The position numbers and the translations under genes are program-made. Below are positions 1 to 8,298 of a stretch of DNA of 64,000 bases, one piece after another. Position 1 is the stretch's first letter. Each line of letters begins with the position of its first letter. The stretch is from positions 29,162-93,161 of the forward strand of contig JACRJC010000072.1 in NCBI GenBank assembly GCA_016215555.1. The letters are read 5' to 3'. This DNA is from Rhodospirillales bacterium (GTDB lineage: Bacteria > Pseudomonadota > Alphaproteobacteria > Rhodospirillales > WMHbin7). The notes beneath the pieces were generated by a model. It was not told the DNA's origin. It searched no databases and worked only from the letters and a program-made list of their open reading frames with translations.

Positions 1-93
1 CATGGCGTCATCGTCGAGCATGGTCCGCCGGAAATTCTTTTCTCGCAGCCGCAAGACCCAAGAACCAAAGAATTTCTAAGCCATGTCCTTTGA
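1..93 (+). CDS. Polar amino-acid ABC transporter ATP-binding protein, C-terminal end only
   Basis: The first 30 codons read in frame from base 1 to a TGA at 91-93. The sequence has the usual tail of GlnQ/HisP-type ATPases: a G-x-I-x-E-x-G-PPE stretch, then LF, then R-x-x-EFL near the end. In that family this tail follows the H-loop of the nucleotide-binding domain, so the protein would power uptake of an amino acid or similar solute at the inner membrane. The stop overlaps the start of the MmgE/PrpD gene by 11 bases, which implies one transcript. Everything upstream, including the Walker motifs, lies outside the window. The family call rests on the short tail alone. Confidence 0.7.
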   Translation, partial: HGVIVEHGPPEILFSQPQDPRTKEFLSHVL

Positions 94-1462
94 AAACGAC
101 GCCGCCCTCCATTTAGGCGCTTGGGTGTCCGGCCTAGGGCAGGACGATTTGCCGAGCGAGGTTCGGCAAGCCGCCAAGCGCTGCCTGATGGATGTGATCG
201 GCGTCGCCCTGGCGGCCAGCAGCCATCCCACAGTGGCCATGGCTGGACGGCATGCTGGAACTGTCTTTGCGCCTGGCAAGGGGCAAAGCGTGCTGGGAGG
301 TTTGCCGCTGGCGGCGCCTGGAGCCGCCCTGGTCAACGCCACGGCGGCTCATGTGCTGGATTTCGACGACACCTGCTTTGACGGCATCGTCCATGCCTCG
401 GCGGCGGTCTGGCCCGCCGTTCAGGCGGTGGCGGACATGACGGACGCCTCGGGCGCTAAACTGCTGACCGCTTTCATTGCGGGTGTCGAAGTGGAATATG
501 CCATCGGTCGAGCTTTGACTGACGGCCTATACTATCGCGGCTGGTGGAATTCGGGATTGCTGGGCGCGATCGGCGCGGCGGCGGGCGGCGCTCATGTCCT
601 TGGGCTGGATGCGCCAACATCTGCCCATGCGCTGCGATTGGCCGCCGGTATGGCGGGCGGCATCAGGGCCGTCTTCGGCGCGTCCTCCAAGCCCATGGGC
701 CTGGGCCATGCGTCAAAGGCCGGTGTCGAATCTGCGCTTCTGGCCCAGGGCGGCATCGGCAGTTCAAGCGGCATGTTCGAGTCAGCCAATGGCGGGTTTG
801 CCGCCACCCTGAATGGCGGAATCTGGAAACAAGATGAGATTTTGAAGATTGGGCGACACTTCTCGCTAGTTAGTCCGGGGATCGCCTTCAAATCCTATCC
901 GGCCTGCTCGGCAACCCAGGCCGCCGTCGAGGCAACATTGCTGTTGCTGGACGAGGCCGCTTGCGATGGCGACAGCGTCGTTGCCGCAGCCTGCACGGTA
1001 ACGCCGTTGGTCGTGGCCTGCCTGACCTATGATCGCCCATGCAGCATCGCGGAAGCCCAGTTCAGTCTTCCCTTTGCGGTCGGCACGGCGCTGGCCAAGG
1101 GACGCTTCGACGTCTCGTGCCTGAGCGAACATTGGCTCAAGGATGCCGGGCTGCAAGCGGCCATGCAAAAGGTCACGATGACTGCAGATGAGTCTCTTTC
1201 TGGCGGCAATTCAAACTATCCGGAAGCAGCCGAAGTTGCCCTGACCTTTGCAAACGGGTCGCAGCTCAAGAAATTCCTGGGAGCCGCGACCGGAATGCCG
1301 ACAAGGCCAATGTCGCAAGACAGGCTGGTGGCCAAATTCAAGTCCTGCACTCAGCCGTTGTTGGGCGACCATAGTGAAACTTTGCTGTCGCAGATTCTGG
1401 AAATCGAGCGGCTGCCTGCAGCTTCAAGCTTATGGGATTGGCGGACTGCTACGGATGCTTAA
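83..1462 (+). CDS. MmgE/PrpD family protein (2-methylcitrate dehydratase-like)
   Basis: The protein has 459 residues, normal for the family. Family hallmarks include an N-terminal helical domain with LMDVIGVALAAS, the NATAAHVLDFDDT motif near residue 90 and a long HASAAVWPAVQAV helix. MmgE/PrpD proteins are soluble dehydratases or isomerases; the substrate here cannot be read from sequence. The gene overlaps the upstream ABC ATPase gene by 11 bases and is not next to prpB or prpC. It is therefore more likely a catabolic member acting on the imported compound than part of the methylcitrate cycle. A tRNA-Ser fragment downstream suggests it may sit on an acquired island. Confidence 0.85.
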   Translation: MSFENDAALHLGAWVSGLGQDDLPSEVRQAAKRCLMDVIGVALAASSHPTVAMAGRHAGTVFAPGKGQSVLGGLPLAAPGAALVNATAAHVLDFDDTCFDGIVHASAAVWPAVQAVADMTDASGAKLLTAFIAGVEVEYAIGRALTDGLYYRGWWNSGLLGAIGAAAGGAHVLGLDAPTSAHALRLAAGMAGGIRAVFGASSKPMGLGHASKAGVESALLAQGGIGSSSGMFESANGGFAATLNGGIWKQDEILKIGRHFSLVSPGIAFKSYPACSATQAAVEATLLLLDEAACDGDSVVAAACTVTPLVVACLTYDRPCSIAEAQFSLPFAVGTALAKGRFDVSCLSEHWLKDAGLQAAMQKVTMTADESLSGGNSNYPEAAEVALTFANGSQLKKFLGAATGMPTRPMSQDRLVAKFKSCTQPLLGDHSETLLSQILEIERLPAASSLWDWRTATDA

Positions 1463-1656
1463 TATTCCCTTCTGTAATGGTCGGCTCGGCTACGTCAGTC
1501 TGATGGGAAGGAGACTGCAATAGCGGCAAGCAATGAAGCCTTAATCCAAGACACTTGCCCCTGGTCACCAAACTGGGACAAAGAATCGGAGAGAGGTTGC
1601 TCGACAAGTGTCGTAACGAACTGAAATTCAATGGTTATTCTGAACTGATCAGAGTT
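1463..1656. other. Non-coding stretch after the PrpD gene
   Basis: No convincing gene is seen here. An open frame from about 1555 runs through the tRNA fragment and terminator below and has no family resemblance. GGAGAGAG at 1588-1595 could pair with the end of the tRNA fragment, but the bases between do not make D, anticodon or T arms. Confidence 0.5.
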
Positions 1657-1673
1657 TCCCGCTCTCTCCGCCA
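1657..1673 (+). tRNA. 3' fragment of a tRNA-Ser gene (possible attachment-site remnant)
   Basis: The 17 bases end in CTCTCTCCGCCA, which matches the 3' T-stem strand, the acceptor strand, the discriminator G and the encoded CCA of a bacterial tRNA-Ser. No GGTTCGA T-loop precedes it, so this is not an intact tRNA. A perfect 17-bp terminator starts within the CCA. This arrangement is what site-specific integration into a tRNA 3' end leaves at the distal junction. The integrase and the intact tRNA would then lie upstream of the window. Confidence 0.45.
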
Positions 1674-1709
1674 CAACAAAAGGGCCCTTCCAGGGCCCTT
1701 TTGTTGTGG
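1671..1709 (+). terminator. Strong bidirectional hairpin terminator
   Basis: A perfect 17-bp inverted repeat occupies 1671-1687 and 1693-1709 with a 5-base loop. The GC core is flanked by AAAA on the left arm and TTTT on the right, so it can work in both directions. It directly follows the tRNA-Ser fragment and precedes the phosphonate genes. Confidence 0.8.
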
Positions 1710-1832
1710 CCTGGAGCGTGGTGAACGGGGCCTTGTTCGACCCCGAGCGCGCGACTTGACCCGTGCTGGGGGCGGGGAGGGGCAAAGCCCCGACCCAATC
1801 CCTCTCCCCTTGCCAAAAGCCAGCCGGCCCAA

Positions 1833-1872
1833 CCGTCATCAAACCATCACGCAAGCTTCATTCTGCTGTCAT
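1833..1872 (+). promoter_or_regulatory. Double Pho box upstream of phnC
   Basis: Four heptamers related to CTGTCAT lie at 1833 (CCGTCAT), 1844 (CCATCAC), 1855 (GCTTCAT) and 1866 (CTGTCAT), each separated by 4 bases. This 11-bp period is the known PhoB binding pattern. The last repeat ends 34 bases before phnC, so phnCDE is likely induced under phosphate starvation. Confidence 0.75.
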
Positions 1873-1906
1873 CACCGGCGCGTAGAAGAACGCAGGAGTA
1901 TGAACC

Positions 1907-2794
1907 ATGCTTGATTCCCCTGCGATTAGCGTTAACCGGCTGTCCAAGTCGTTCTGCCGGGACAAGAAGGCCTTGAATGACGTCTCGCTATCGATCGCCG
2001 ATGGCGAGATGGTGGCGTTGATCGGCGCCTCGGGCTCCGGAAAATCGACCCTGTTGCGCCATATCGATGGCTTGGTTCAAGGCAATAAAGGGTCGTCCGA
2101 CCATCGGCTGTGCTGCATCGACGTTCTGGGCCGGCGCGTCCAAAGTTGCGGCAAGATCCGCCGCGACGTGCGTCGCACCCGGGCCGATATCGGCTTCATC
2201 TTTCAGCAATTCAATCTGGTCGGGCGCCTTTCCGTCCTCACCAATGTCTGCATGGGTTTCCTGGGCCGCATCCCGGCCTGGCGCGGCGCCGGCGCCCTGT
2301 TCACCCGCGACGAAAAGCTGCAGGCGATGGAAGCTCTGAATCGCGTCGGCATCGCCGATCTGGCCGGACAGCGCGCCTCGACCCTGTCGGGCGGCCAACA
2401 ACAACGCGCCGCCATCGCCCGCACGCTGGTTCAACGGGCGAAAATCATTCTTGCCGACGAACCGATCGCCTCGCTCGACCCGGCCTCCTCGACCCGCGTG
2501 ATGGAAACTCTATCCGAAATCAATCGCCTGGATGGAATCACGGTCGTGGTGTCGCTGCATCAGGTCGATTACGCCACGAAATACTGTCCGCGCACCATCG
2601 CCATGCGCGACGGCGAGATCGCCTTCGACGGCTTAAGCGACAAACTGTCGCACGATTTTCTGGTCAAGCTCTACGGCTCGGACAGCGAAGAGTTGATCCT
2701 GGGCCGCAAGCTGCATCCGAAGCCGCTGCCTGATGCCGCCCAGCAAGTTCACAAACTCATGAAACACGAAGCGCTGACGCACGCCGCCGTTTAA
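1907..2794 (+). CDS. phnC: Phosphonate ABC transporter ATP-binding protein PhnC
   Basis: The protein has 295 residues. It shows Walker [10 protein letters not shown] at 40-48, the signature LSGGQQQR at 160-167, and Walker B ILADEP at 181-186 followed by ASLDP. The PhnC-type insert between Walker A and the signature carries [11 protein letters not shown]. It hydrolyses ATP at the inner membrane to drive phosphonate uptake through PhnE with PhnD. About 30 residues at the C-terminus extend past the usual PhnC end. It is first in phnC-phnD-phnE-acyltransferase, behind the Pho box. The ATG at 1907 has AGGAG about 9 bases upstream. Confidence 0.95.
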   Translation: MLDSPAISVNRLSKSFCRDKKALNDVSLSIADGEMVALIGASGSGKSTLLRHIDGLVQGNKGSSDHRLCCIDVLGRRVQSCGKIRRDVRRTRADIGFIFQQFNLVGRLSVLTNVCMGFLGRIPAWRGAGALFTRDEKLQAMEALNRVGIADLAGQRASTLSGGQQQRAAIARTLVQRAKIILADEPIASLDPASSTRVMETLSEINRLDGITVVVSLHQVDYATKYCPRTIAMRDGEIAFDGLSDKLSHDFLVKLYGSDSEELILGRKLHPKPLPDAAQQVHKLMKHEALTHAAV

Positions 2795-2822
2795 TTCAAC
2801 AAACAGAAGGAGCCTGACAAAC

Positions 2823-3821
2823 ATGAAGCGCAAACTATTCTCCGTGGCCGCCGCCGCTGCCCTGGCCATTGGCCTGACGGCTCCGGTCAAGGCCGAGCCG
2901 GTCAAGGAACTCAATTTCGGCATCATCTCGACCGAGTCCTCCCAGAATCTGAAAAGCATCTGGGAACCGTTCCTGATGGAAATGAGCCGCAAGATGGGCA
3001 TGCCGGTCAAGGGCTTCTACGCCTCCGACTATGCCGGCGTCATCGAAGCCATGAAGTTCAACAAGGTCGATGCGGCCTGGTTCGGCAACAAGTCGGCCAT
3101 GGAAGCGGTGGACCGCGCCGGCGGCGAAGTCTTCGTGCAGTCGGTTGCCGCCGACGGCAGCCCCGGCTACTGGTCGTTGTTGGTCACGCACAAGGACAAT
3201 GCGCAGATCAACACGTTGCAAGACGCGCTGAAGTGCGATCAGTCGCTGAAGTTCGGCAACGGCGATCCCAATTCCACGTCGGGTTTTCTGGTTCCCAGCT
3301 ACTACGTCTTCTCGCAGAACAATGTCGATCCCAAGAAGTGCTACAAGGCCGTCACCAACGCCAGCCATGAAGCCAACGCGTTGGCCGCCGCCAACAAGCA
3401 AGTCGATTTCGCGACCAACAACACCGAGAATCTGGACCGCCTGAAGAAGACCAATCCCGAAGCGGCCAACAACATCAAGGTGATCTGGAAGTCGCCGCTG
3501 ATTCCCTCCGACCCCCTGGTCTGGCGCACCAACCTGGACGCCAGCGACAAGGACAAGCTGAAGAAATTCTTCCTGGAATATGGAGCCGCCAAGACCGATG
3601 CCGGCGACAATGAGCGCAAGATTCTTGTCGCTCTGGGCTGGGCTCCGTTCCGCGATTCCAGCAATGCCCAGCTTTATCCCATCCGCCAGCTCGAACTGTT
3701 CAAGTCGCGCAACAAGGTGGCCACGGACGAAAAGCTGTCCGACGTCGAGAAGAAGGCCAAGTTGGCCGAAATCGACGCCAAGCTTGAGGAACTGAAGGTT
3801 CTGATGGCGGCCAAGAAGTAA
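2823..3821 (+). CDS. phnD: Phosphonate ABC transporter substrate-binding protein PhnD
   Basis: The protein has 332 residues and a clear Sec signal peptide: MKRK, a hydrophobic Ala-rich core and a likely cut before EPVKE. The mature part has the PhnD motifs FGIISTE, GFYASDYAGVIEAMKFNKVDAAWFGNKSA (in part) and a GDPNSTSGFLVPSYY-like phosphonate-binding segment. It captures phosphonate in the periplasm and delivers it to PhnE. An AAGGAG site lies just upstream of the ATG. The Lys-rich C-terminal helix is longer than the minimal fold. A hairpin follows the gene and may keep phnD mRNA more abundant than phnE. Confidence 0.95.
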   Translation: MKRKLFSVAAAAALAIGLTAPVKAEPVKELNFGIISTESSQNLKSIWEPFLMEMSRKMGMPVKGFYASDYAGVIEAMKFNKVDAAWFGNKSAMEAVDRAGGEVFVQSVAADGSPGYWSLLVTHKDNAQINTLQDALKCDQSLKFGNGDPNSTSGFLVPSYYVFSQNNVDPKKCYKAVTNASHEANALAAANKQVDFATNNTENLDRLKKTNPEAANNIKVIWKSPLIPSDPLVWRTNLDASDKDKLKKFFLEYGAAKTDAGDNERKILVALGWAPFRDSSNAQLYPIRQLELFKSRNKVATDEKLSDVEKKAKLAEIDAKLEELKVLMAAKK

Positions 3822-3831
3822 CGGCAAACGG

Positions 3832-3863
3832 TTTCGGGCGGGCCTTGCAGGGTCCGCCCGAAA
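3832..3863 (+). promoter_or_regulatory. Intercistronic hairpin between phnD and phnE
   Basis: A 13-bp stem with one G-T pair (3832-3844 with 3851-3863) has a 6-base loop and no T-run after it. Hairpins after periplasmic binding-protein genes commonly stabilise the upstream mRNA. A similar stem follows livK near 61257. Confidence 0.6.
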
Positions 3864-3887
3864 TCCATCTACGGATATACAATCGAC

Positions 3888-4676
3888 ATGTCGACCACCT
3901 TCACGCTGCCGCAACGGCCCTTCAAGCAGTCGCTGGCCTATTATCTGGGTTGGGGCGCGCTGCTGGCGCTTTTGACGCTTTCCTGGGAAGGGGCCGACAT
4001 GCGGCCCGGCGAACTGATCCGCGATTCCGCCAATATGGCGAAGTTTCTGTCGGGATTCTTCCCGCCCAGCTTCACCGAATGGCGGATGTATGCCAACGAA
4101 ATGCTGATTACCGTCGAAGTGGCGGTCTGGGGATCCTTCCTGGCCGTCGTCTGTTCGATCCCGCTGGGCATTCTTTGCGCCGAAAATATGGTTCCCTGGT
4201 GGATCTGCCAGCCGGTTCGCCGCCTGATGGATGCCTGCCGCGCCATCAATGACATGGTCTTCGCCATGCTGTTCGTGGTGGCGGTCGGACTTGGCCCCTT
4301 TGCCGGCGTGCTGGCCTTATGGATCAACACCATGGGCACGCTGGCCAAACTGTTCAGCGAGGCCGTGGAAGCCGTCGATCCAAGACCGGTCGAGGGCGTT
4401 CGCGCCACCGGCGCCAACTGGTTGCACGAGGTGGTGTTCGGCGTCATCCCGCAAGTCATGCCCTTGTGGATTTCCTATTCCCTTTACCGGTTTGAAGCCA
4501 ATGTGCGCGCCGCCACCGTGCTGGGCATCGTCGGAGCCGGCGGCATCGGCCAGTCGCTGTGGGAGAATATCCGCGGCTTCAACTATGCCGATACGGCGGC
4601 CATTCTCATCATCATCATCGTCAGCGTCAGCATGATCGACGCGCTTTCGCAATTCCTGCGCAAGAAATTCGTCTGA
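3888..4676 (+). CDS. phnE: Phosphonate ABC transporter permease PhnE
   Basis: The protein has 262 residues and about six hydrophobic segments. It carries the binding-protein-dependent transport motif that docks PhnC: an [18 protein letters not shown] EAA loop, then [18 protein letters not shown] and GIVGAGGIG, typical of PhnE. It forms the inner-membrane channel for phosphonate. It follows phnD after a hairpin-bearing gap of 66 bases. Its TGA overlaps the next ATG (ATGA), coupling translation of the acyltransferase. Confidence 0.95.
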   Translation: MSTTFTLPQRPFKQSLAYYLGWGALLALLTLSWEGADMRPGELIRDSANMAKFLSGFFPPSFTEWRMYANEMLITVEVAVWGSFLAVVCSIPLGILCAENMVPWWICQPVRRLMDACRAINDMVFAMLFVVAVGLGPFAGVLALWINTMGTLAKLFSEAVEAVDPRPVEGVRATGANWLHEVVFGVIPQVMPLWISYSLYRFEANVRAATVLGIVGAGGIGQSLWENIRGFNYADTAAILIIIIVSVSMIDALSQFLRKKFV

Positions 4677-5317
4677 TGGAAGGCGGCTCGAACCACGCCA
4701 AACCGAAGAAGCGATTGGGGGAGATCGCGCATGTCCACCCCTCGGCCAAAGTACGCGATTCGCGCCTTGGCGCCTATGTCGAGGTGGGCGAGCGCACGAA
4801 TGTGATCGAATCCGAAATCGGCGACTACTCCTACGTCGTCAACGATTCCGACATCATCTATAGCCAGATCGGCAAGTTCGTCAGCATCGCCGCCAATGTC
4901 CGCATCAATCCCGGCAATCATCCGATGGCGCGGGCCAGCCAGCATCATTTCCAATATCGCAGCCAGCAGTTCGGTCTTGGCGATGACGACGAAACATTTT
5001 TCGACTGGCGGCGCGGATTCCCGGTCAGCATCGGCCACGATAGCTGGATCGGCCACGGCGCCATCGTCATGCCGGGGGTCAGGATCGGCATCGGCGCCGT
5101 CATCGGTTCCGGTGCCGTCGTCACCAAGGATGTCGCGGATTATACGATCATGGCCGGCGTGCCGGCCAAGCCGCTGCGGCCGCGCTTTCCCGCAGACATC
5201 CAGGAAAAACTGAAAGCCATGGCCTGGTGGGACTGGCCGCATGCGTTGTTGAAGGAAAGGTTGGAAGACTTCAGACAGCTGGCGACCAGCGACTTCTGCG
5301 CCAAGTACGCCGCCTAA
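4676..5317 (+). CDS. Hexapeptide-repeat acyltransferase of phosphonate loci
   Basis: The protein has 213 residues from an ATG that overlaps the phnE stop. It has left-handed beta-helix repeats (imperfect I/V-G-x-x-x units around residues 20-70 and 115-155), a MARASQHHFQYRS stretch and the C-terminal GVPAKPLRPRF that closes many xenobiotic and maltose-type acetyltransferases. A member of this family recurs in C-P lyase clusters, but its acceptor is not established. By position it may acetylate an aminophosphonate or a pathway intermediate. It converges with the GNAT gene, overlapping it by 4 bases. Confidence is high for the fold and moderate for a phosphonate role. Confidence 0.85.
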   Translation: MEGGSNHAKPKKRLGEIAHVHPSAKVRDSRLGAYVEVGERTNVIESEIGDYSYVVNDSDIIYSQIGKFVSIAANVRINPGNHPMARASQHHFQYRSQQFGLGDDDETFFDWRRGFPVSIGHDSWIGHGAIVMPGVRIGIGAVIGSGAVVTKDVADYTIMAGVPAKPLRPRFPADIQEKLKAMAWWDWPHALLKERLEDFRQLATSDFCAKYAA

Positions 5318-5748
5318 ATCTTCTTCCTAAGAACTGTCCAACGCTTGACTTCGGCATATCCATGGGCGTGGTAAAAGCGATGGGCGCGCTCGCGCACCAC
5401 GTTCGAACCGACCAGCACCGTATCGACGCCCTTGTACCTGGCCCAGATTTCGGCTTCGGTCAGCAGCTTGGCGCCGACATTGCGGCCCCTGGCCATTTCG
5501 GCGACCACCAAGGACAGAACGATGACCTGCGGCGTTTCGATGAACATGCGCCGATATTCGGCATGGATCAGGCCCAAGGCGTCGCCGCCCGCGGTCTCGG
5601 CCAGCAGCAGCAGATTGTCGTCATTATCCTTAAGATTTTCGAGCCTGGGCGCCAGTTCATCCGAGGTCGCGGGATATCCCAGTTCCCCGCATAATGGCGC
5701 TGCCTTGGCAAGATCGCCGTCGCTGACCGGGCGGATATTGATCTCCAT
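5314..5748 (-). CDS. GNAT acetyltransferase, PhnO-like
   Basis: The start is the ATG at 5748 with AGGGGG upstream; an open frame extends further 5' but only through the DUF1045 gene. The 144-residue protein has GNAT motif A at VVAEMARGRNVGAKLL (acetyl-CoA pyrophosphate binding) and the C-terminal FYHAHGYAEVKRW motif. In phosphonate loci such proteins (PhnO type) N-acetylate aminoalkylphosphonates so that C-P lyase can use them or to detoxify them. It is last in the leftward phnG-to-GNAT operon, 2 bases after DUF1045. The substrate is inferred from context. Confidence 0.8.
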   Translation of the reverse strand: MEINIRPVSDGDLAKAAPLCGELGYPATSDELAPRLENLKDNDDNLLLLAETAGGDALGLIHAEYRRMFIETPQVIVLSLVVAEMARGRNVGAKLLTEAEIWARYKGVDTVLVGSNVVRERAHRFYHAHGYAEVKRWTVLRKKI

Positions 5749-5750
5749 GG

Positions 5751-6455
5751 TTACCCCCTGGCGAAAGGAAAACGCTCGAGAACATAAAAGGACTCGCCTC
5801 TCGATTCCTCGATCAGCAAGGTGACGGCGTCGATATAGATGGGCTGCGGCGGCAGCTCTTGCCAAAGTAATTGCAGCGCTTCTTGCAGGATGCGTCTTTC
5901 ATCCTTGTCGTCGATGCGACCGGTCAAGGTCATGTGGAAGCGGAATTCCTCGAAGACATAGGGATAACCCCAGGTCTGCAAATAAGCATCCTGGCGCAGC
6001 GTCAGGCTGGCGGCGCGGCGCTTGGCCAGTTCTTCTTGCGAGGGCAGGGCGCGGAACTCGTCGAACTGGCGGACGCAGTCCTCGGCCAGGCGATGAACCA
6101 GCGGCGCTTCGCCCGAGGGAACCAGGGCGATGAAATTGCCCAAGGCCTGCACGGTCAGGGGCGGAAGCAATATTGGCGTCTGCTCCCTTGAGAATGCCGA
6201 CAGCGCATCAGAAAGCTGTTTTTTCGAATGACCGCCATTGGCCATGGCGAAGGGCGGCTTCAAGGTGGCGTGGAAACCATAGCGATGCGGATCGGCCATA
6301 TATTTAAGCCGCAACTCCTCAATCTCGAGCGGCAGGCTTGCCGGCGCCATATGGCGGTTCGTATGGCAGGAGCGTCCCACCCAGGAGGCGCCGAAAAGGT
6401 CAAGCGGCGTTCCTTCCTCGGGCACGAAATAGAGGGCATAGCGGGGCCGGTTCAT
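5751..6455 (-). CDS. DUF1045 phosphonate-locus protein, 2H phosphoesterase-like
   Basis: The protein has 234 residues and belongs to the DUF1045 family, which is linked to C-P lyase operons. Two H-x-T-L motifs are visible: HATLKPP near residue 63 and HMTLTG near residue 174. This pair is the signature of 2H phosphoesterases, which open or hydrolyse cyclic phosphates. C-P lyase yields a ribosyl cyclic phosphate that PhnP opens in E. coli, and no phnP is seen here. DUF1045 is therefore a candidate replacement; that role is inference. The ATG overlaps the phnM stop (ATGA). Confidence 0.85.
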   Translation of the reverse strand: MNRPRYALYFVPEEGTPLDLFGASWVGRSCHTNRHMAPASLPLEIEELRLKYMADPHRYGFHATLKPPFAMANGGHSKKQLSDALSAFSREQTPILLPPLTVQALGNFIALVPSGEAPLVHRLAEDCVRQFDEFRALPSQEELAKRRAASLTLRQDAYLQTWGYPYVFEEFRFHMTLTGRIDDKDERRILQEALQLLWQELPPQPIYIDAVTLLIEESRGESFYVLERFPFARG

Positions 6456-7591
6456 AGCACGCGATGTCCCTGGCGCCAGACCTGGCAGACGACCGGCGTG
6501 TCGCCGGCCATGCGGATTTGAATCAGATCGGCGCGCTTGCCGGGGGCGATTTCGCCACGGTCCTTCATGCCCAACATGGCAGCCGGATTGGCGCTGACGG
6601 TGGCGACGGCCTCGGGCAGATCCATGAACTCCCCCTCGCCGAGAACGAAGGCGGCCTGCAGCAGGCTGGTCGGCATATAGTCGGAAGACAGGGCGTCCAA
6701 CAGACCTTCCTCGGCCAATTCCAGCGCCGACACATTGCCCGAATGCGATCCGCCGCGCACGACATTTGGCGCTCCCATGACGATGCCCATGCCGGCGGCG
6801 CGGGCGGCGCGCGCCGCTTCCAGGGTGGTCGGGAATTCGCTGATGGTGACGCCGTCGATTCTGCCTTCCTCGACATGTTCGGCCGTGGTGTCGTCATGGC
6901 TGGCCAAGGGCAGATTCAAGGGGCGTGCCAGGTCCAGAATGGCCTTGCGGTGCTTTTCCGCGAATTCCTTTTGGGCTGCAATGCGGCCAGCCATCTCGTT
7001 CTCCAATTCCAGGGCCGACAATTTTTCCAGCTTATAGAATTTCTTGAAGGCTTCCATATTGCGCCATTGGCGTTGGCCCGGCGTGTGATCCATCAAGGAC
7101 ACCAGATGCACCAGGGGTTCGTCGGCATAGGGGCGGAACATGTCCTCGACCCCTTCGTCGGAAACCTCGCAACGCATGTGAAACAGATGTTCCGACCTTA
7201 ACAGGCCGTGGCTTGACGCTTCCTTCACGGCAGCGATCGATTCGACCAGAATGTGGCGGCGCATCTGGTTGGCGTTGTATTCGCCGACGCAGATGGCGTC
7301 CAAGACCGTCGTGATGCCGGCTCCGGCGATCTGGATGTCGTGGGCCAGGATGGCCGCCAGAGAGGATGGCCACATGACGCCCGGGCGCGGATTGAAATGC
7401 TTCTCCATATTGTCGGTATGCAGCTCGATGAAGCCCGGCATCAGATAGTCGCCGTCGAGATTCTCGGCGCCGACGGGGATATGACGACCCGATGCGATGT
7501 CGTCGATACGTCCGTCGCGGACCAGAACATGCCCATCGACGACCCGGTCCTTCAGAACCAGCCTGGCATTGGCAAGAATCTGCTCGCTCAT
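6452..7591 (-). CDS. phnM: Alpha-D-ribose 1-methylphosphonate 5-triphosphate diphosphatase PhnM
   Basis: The protein has 379 residues from the ATG at 7591; a longer open frame runs back into phnL. It is an amidohydrolase-fold enzyme with the PhnM metal-site motif [16 protein letters not shown] at 57-72, a SHDDTT motif, and [14 protein letters not shown] near 270. PhnM removes pyrophosphate from ribose 1-methylphosphonate 5-triphosphate to give the PhnJ substrate. It is coupled by ATGA overlap to phnL upstream and to DUF1045 downstream. A divergent paralogue lies at 12998. Confidence 0.95.
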   Translation of the reverse strand: MSEQILANARLVLKDRVVDGHVLVRDGRIDDIASGRHIPVGAENLDGDYLMPGFIELHTDNMEKHFNPRPGVMWPSSLAAILAHDIQIAGAGITTVLDAICVGEYNANQMRRHILVESIAAVKEASSHGLLRSEHLFHMRCEVSDEGVEDMFRPYADEPLVHLVSLMDHTPGQRQWRNMEAFKKFYKLEKLSALELENEMAGRIAAQKEFAEKHRKAILDLARPLNLPLASHDDTTAEHVEEGRIDGVTISEFPTTLEAARAARAAGMGIVMGAPNVVRGGSHSGNVSALELAEEGLLDALSSDYMPTSLLQAAFVLGEGEFMDLPEAVATVSANPAAMLGMKDRGEIAPGKRADLIQIRMAGDTPVVCQVWRQGHRVL

Positions 7592-8298
7592 GCCACGGGC
7601 TCCTTGTAGCTTTCCACTTCGAAAATGTCGTCGGCGACGGCGTCGCGGACCTCCTGATCGTGAAAGATTCCGACCAGGGCGGCGCCGTGCGATTTGGCTT
7701 CGGCAATCAGATCGACCACGACCCGCCGGTTTTTGGCGTCCAACGACGCTGTCGGCTCGTCCAACAGCAAGATCGGATAGTTGGGGGCAAATCCCCGGGC
7801 CACATTGACGCGCTGCTGTTCGCCGCCCGAGAAGGTGGCGGGCGCCAGATTCCACAGTCGTTCCGGCAGGTTCAACCGCGCTAGAAGTTCCGCCGCGCGC
7901 CGGCGCGCGCTTTCCTCATCCACGCCCAGGGCCAATAGCGGTTCGGCGACGACATCCAGGGCCGAAACCCGGGGCACGGCGCGCAGGAACTGGCTGACAT
8001 GGCCCAAGGTTTCACGCCTGATTTCCAGAATGGTGCGCGCTTGCGCCTGCGTCAGATCGACCCAGTCCTTCCGGTGCCAGAGGCGGATATGTCCGCTATC
8101 GGGCAGGTAATTGCCGTACAGCGAGCGCAGCAGGGTCGATTTGCCGGCTCCCGATGGCCCGGCCAGGGCCACGCAGCGCCCGGCATGGGCTTCGAAACTC
8201 AGATCGTTGAAAACGGGAATGCTGACCCCGCCCTGAACATGCAGGGTAAAGGTCTTGCACAGGGCCTGGGCGGAGAGGCGAAGCGTGGCGGCGGTCAT
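7588..8298 (-). CDS. phnL: C-P lyase ABC-type ATPase PhnL
   Basis: The protein has 236 residues with Walker A GPSGAGKS at 47-54, a [14 protein letters not shown] signature and Walker [13 protein letters not shown]. PhnL has no membrane partner. In E. coli it associates with the PhnGHIJ core and PhnK and is needed for C-P bond cleavage. It overlaps phnK and phnM by 4 bases each, consistent with coupled synthesis in the fixed order K-L-M. Confidence 0.95.
   Translation of the reverse strand: MTAATLRLSAQALCKTFTLHVQGGVSIPVFNDLSFEAHAGRCVALAGPSGAGKSTLLRSLYGNYLPDSGHIRLWHRKDWVDLTQAQARTILEIRRETLGHVSQFLRAVPRVSALDVVAEPLLALGVDEESARRRAAELLARLNLPERLWNLAPATFSGGEQQRVNVARGFAPNYPILLLDEPTASLDAKNRRVVVDLIAEAKSHGAALVGIFHDQEVRDAVADDIFEVESYKEPVA

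Noticed and set aside
1588..1673. Intact tRNA-Ser or other tRNA
   Set aside because: The ends could pair as an acceptor stem, but the interior forms no D, anticodon or T arm and lacks GGTTCGA.
1555..1914. 119-codon frame in the phnC upstream region
   Set aside because: It reads through the tRNA fragment, the perfect terminator and the Pho box; no homology is visible.
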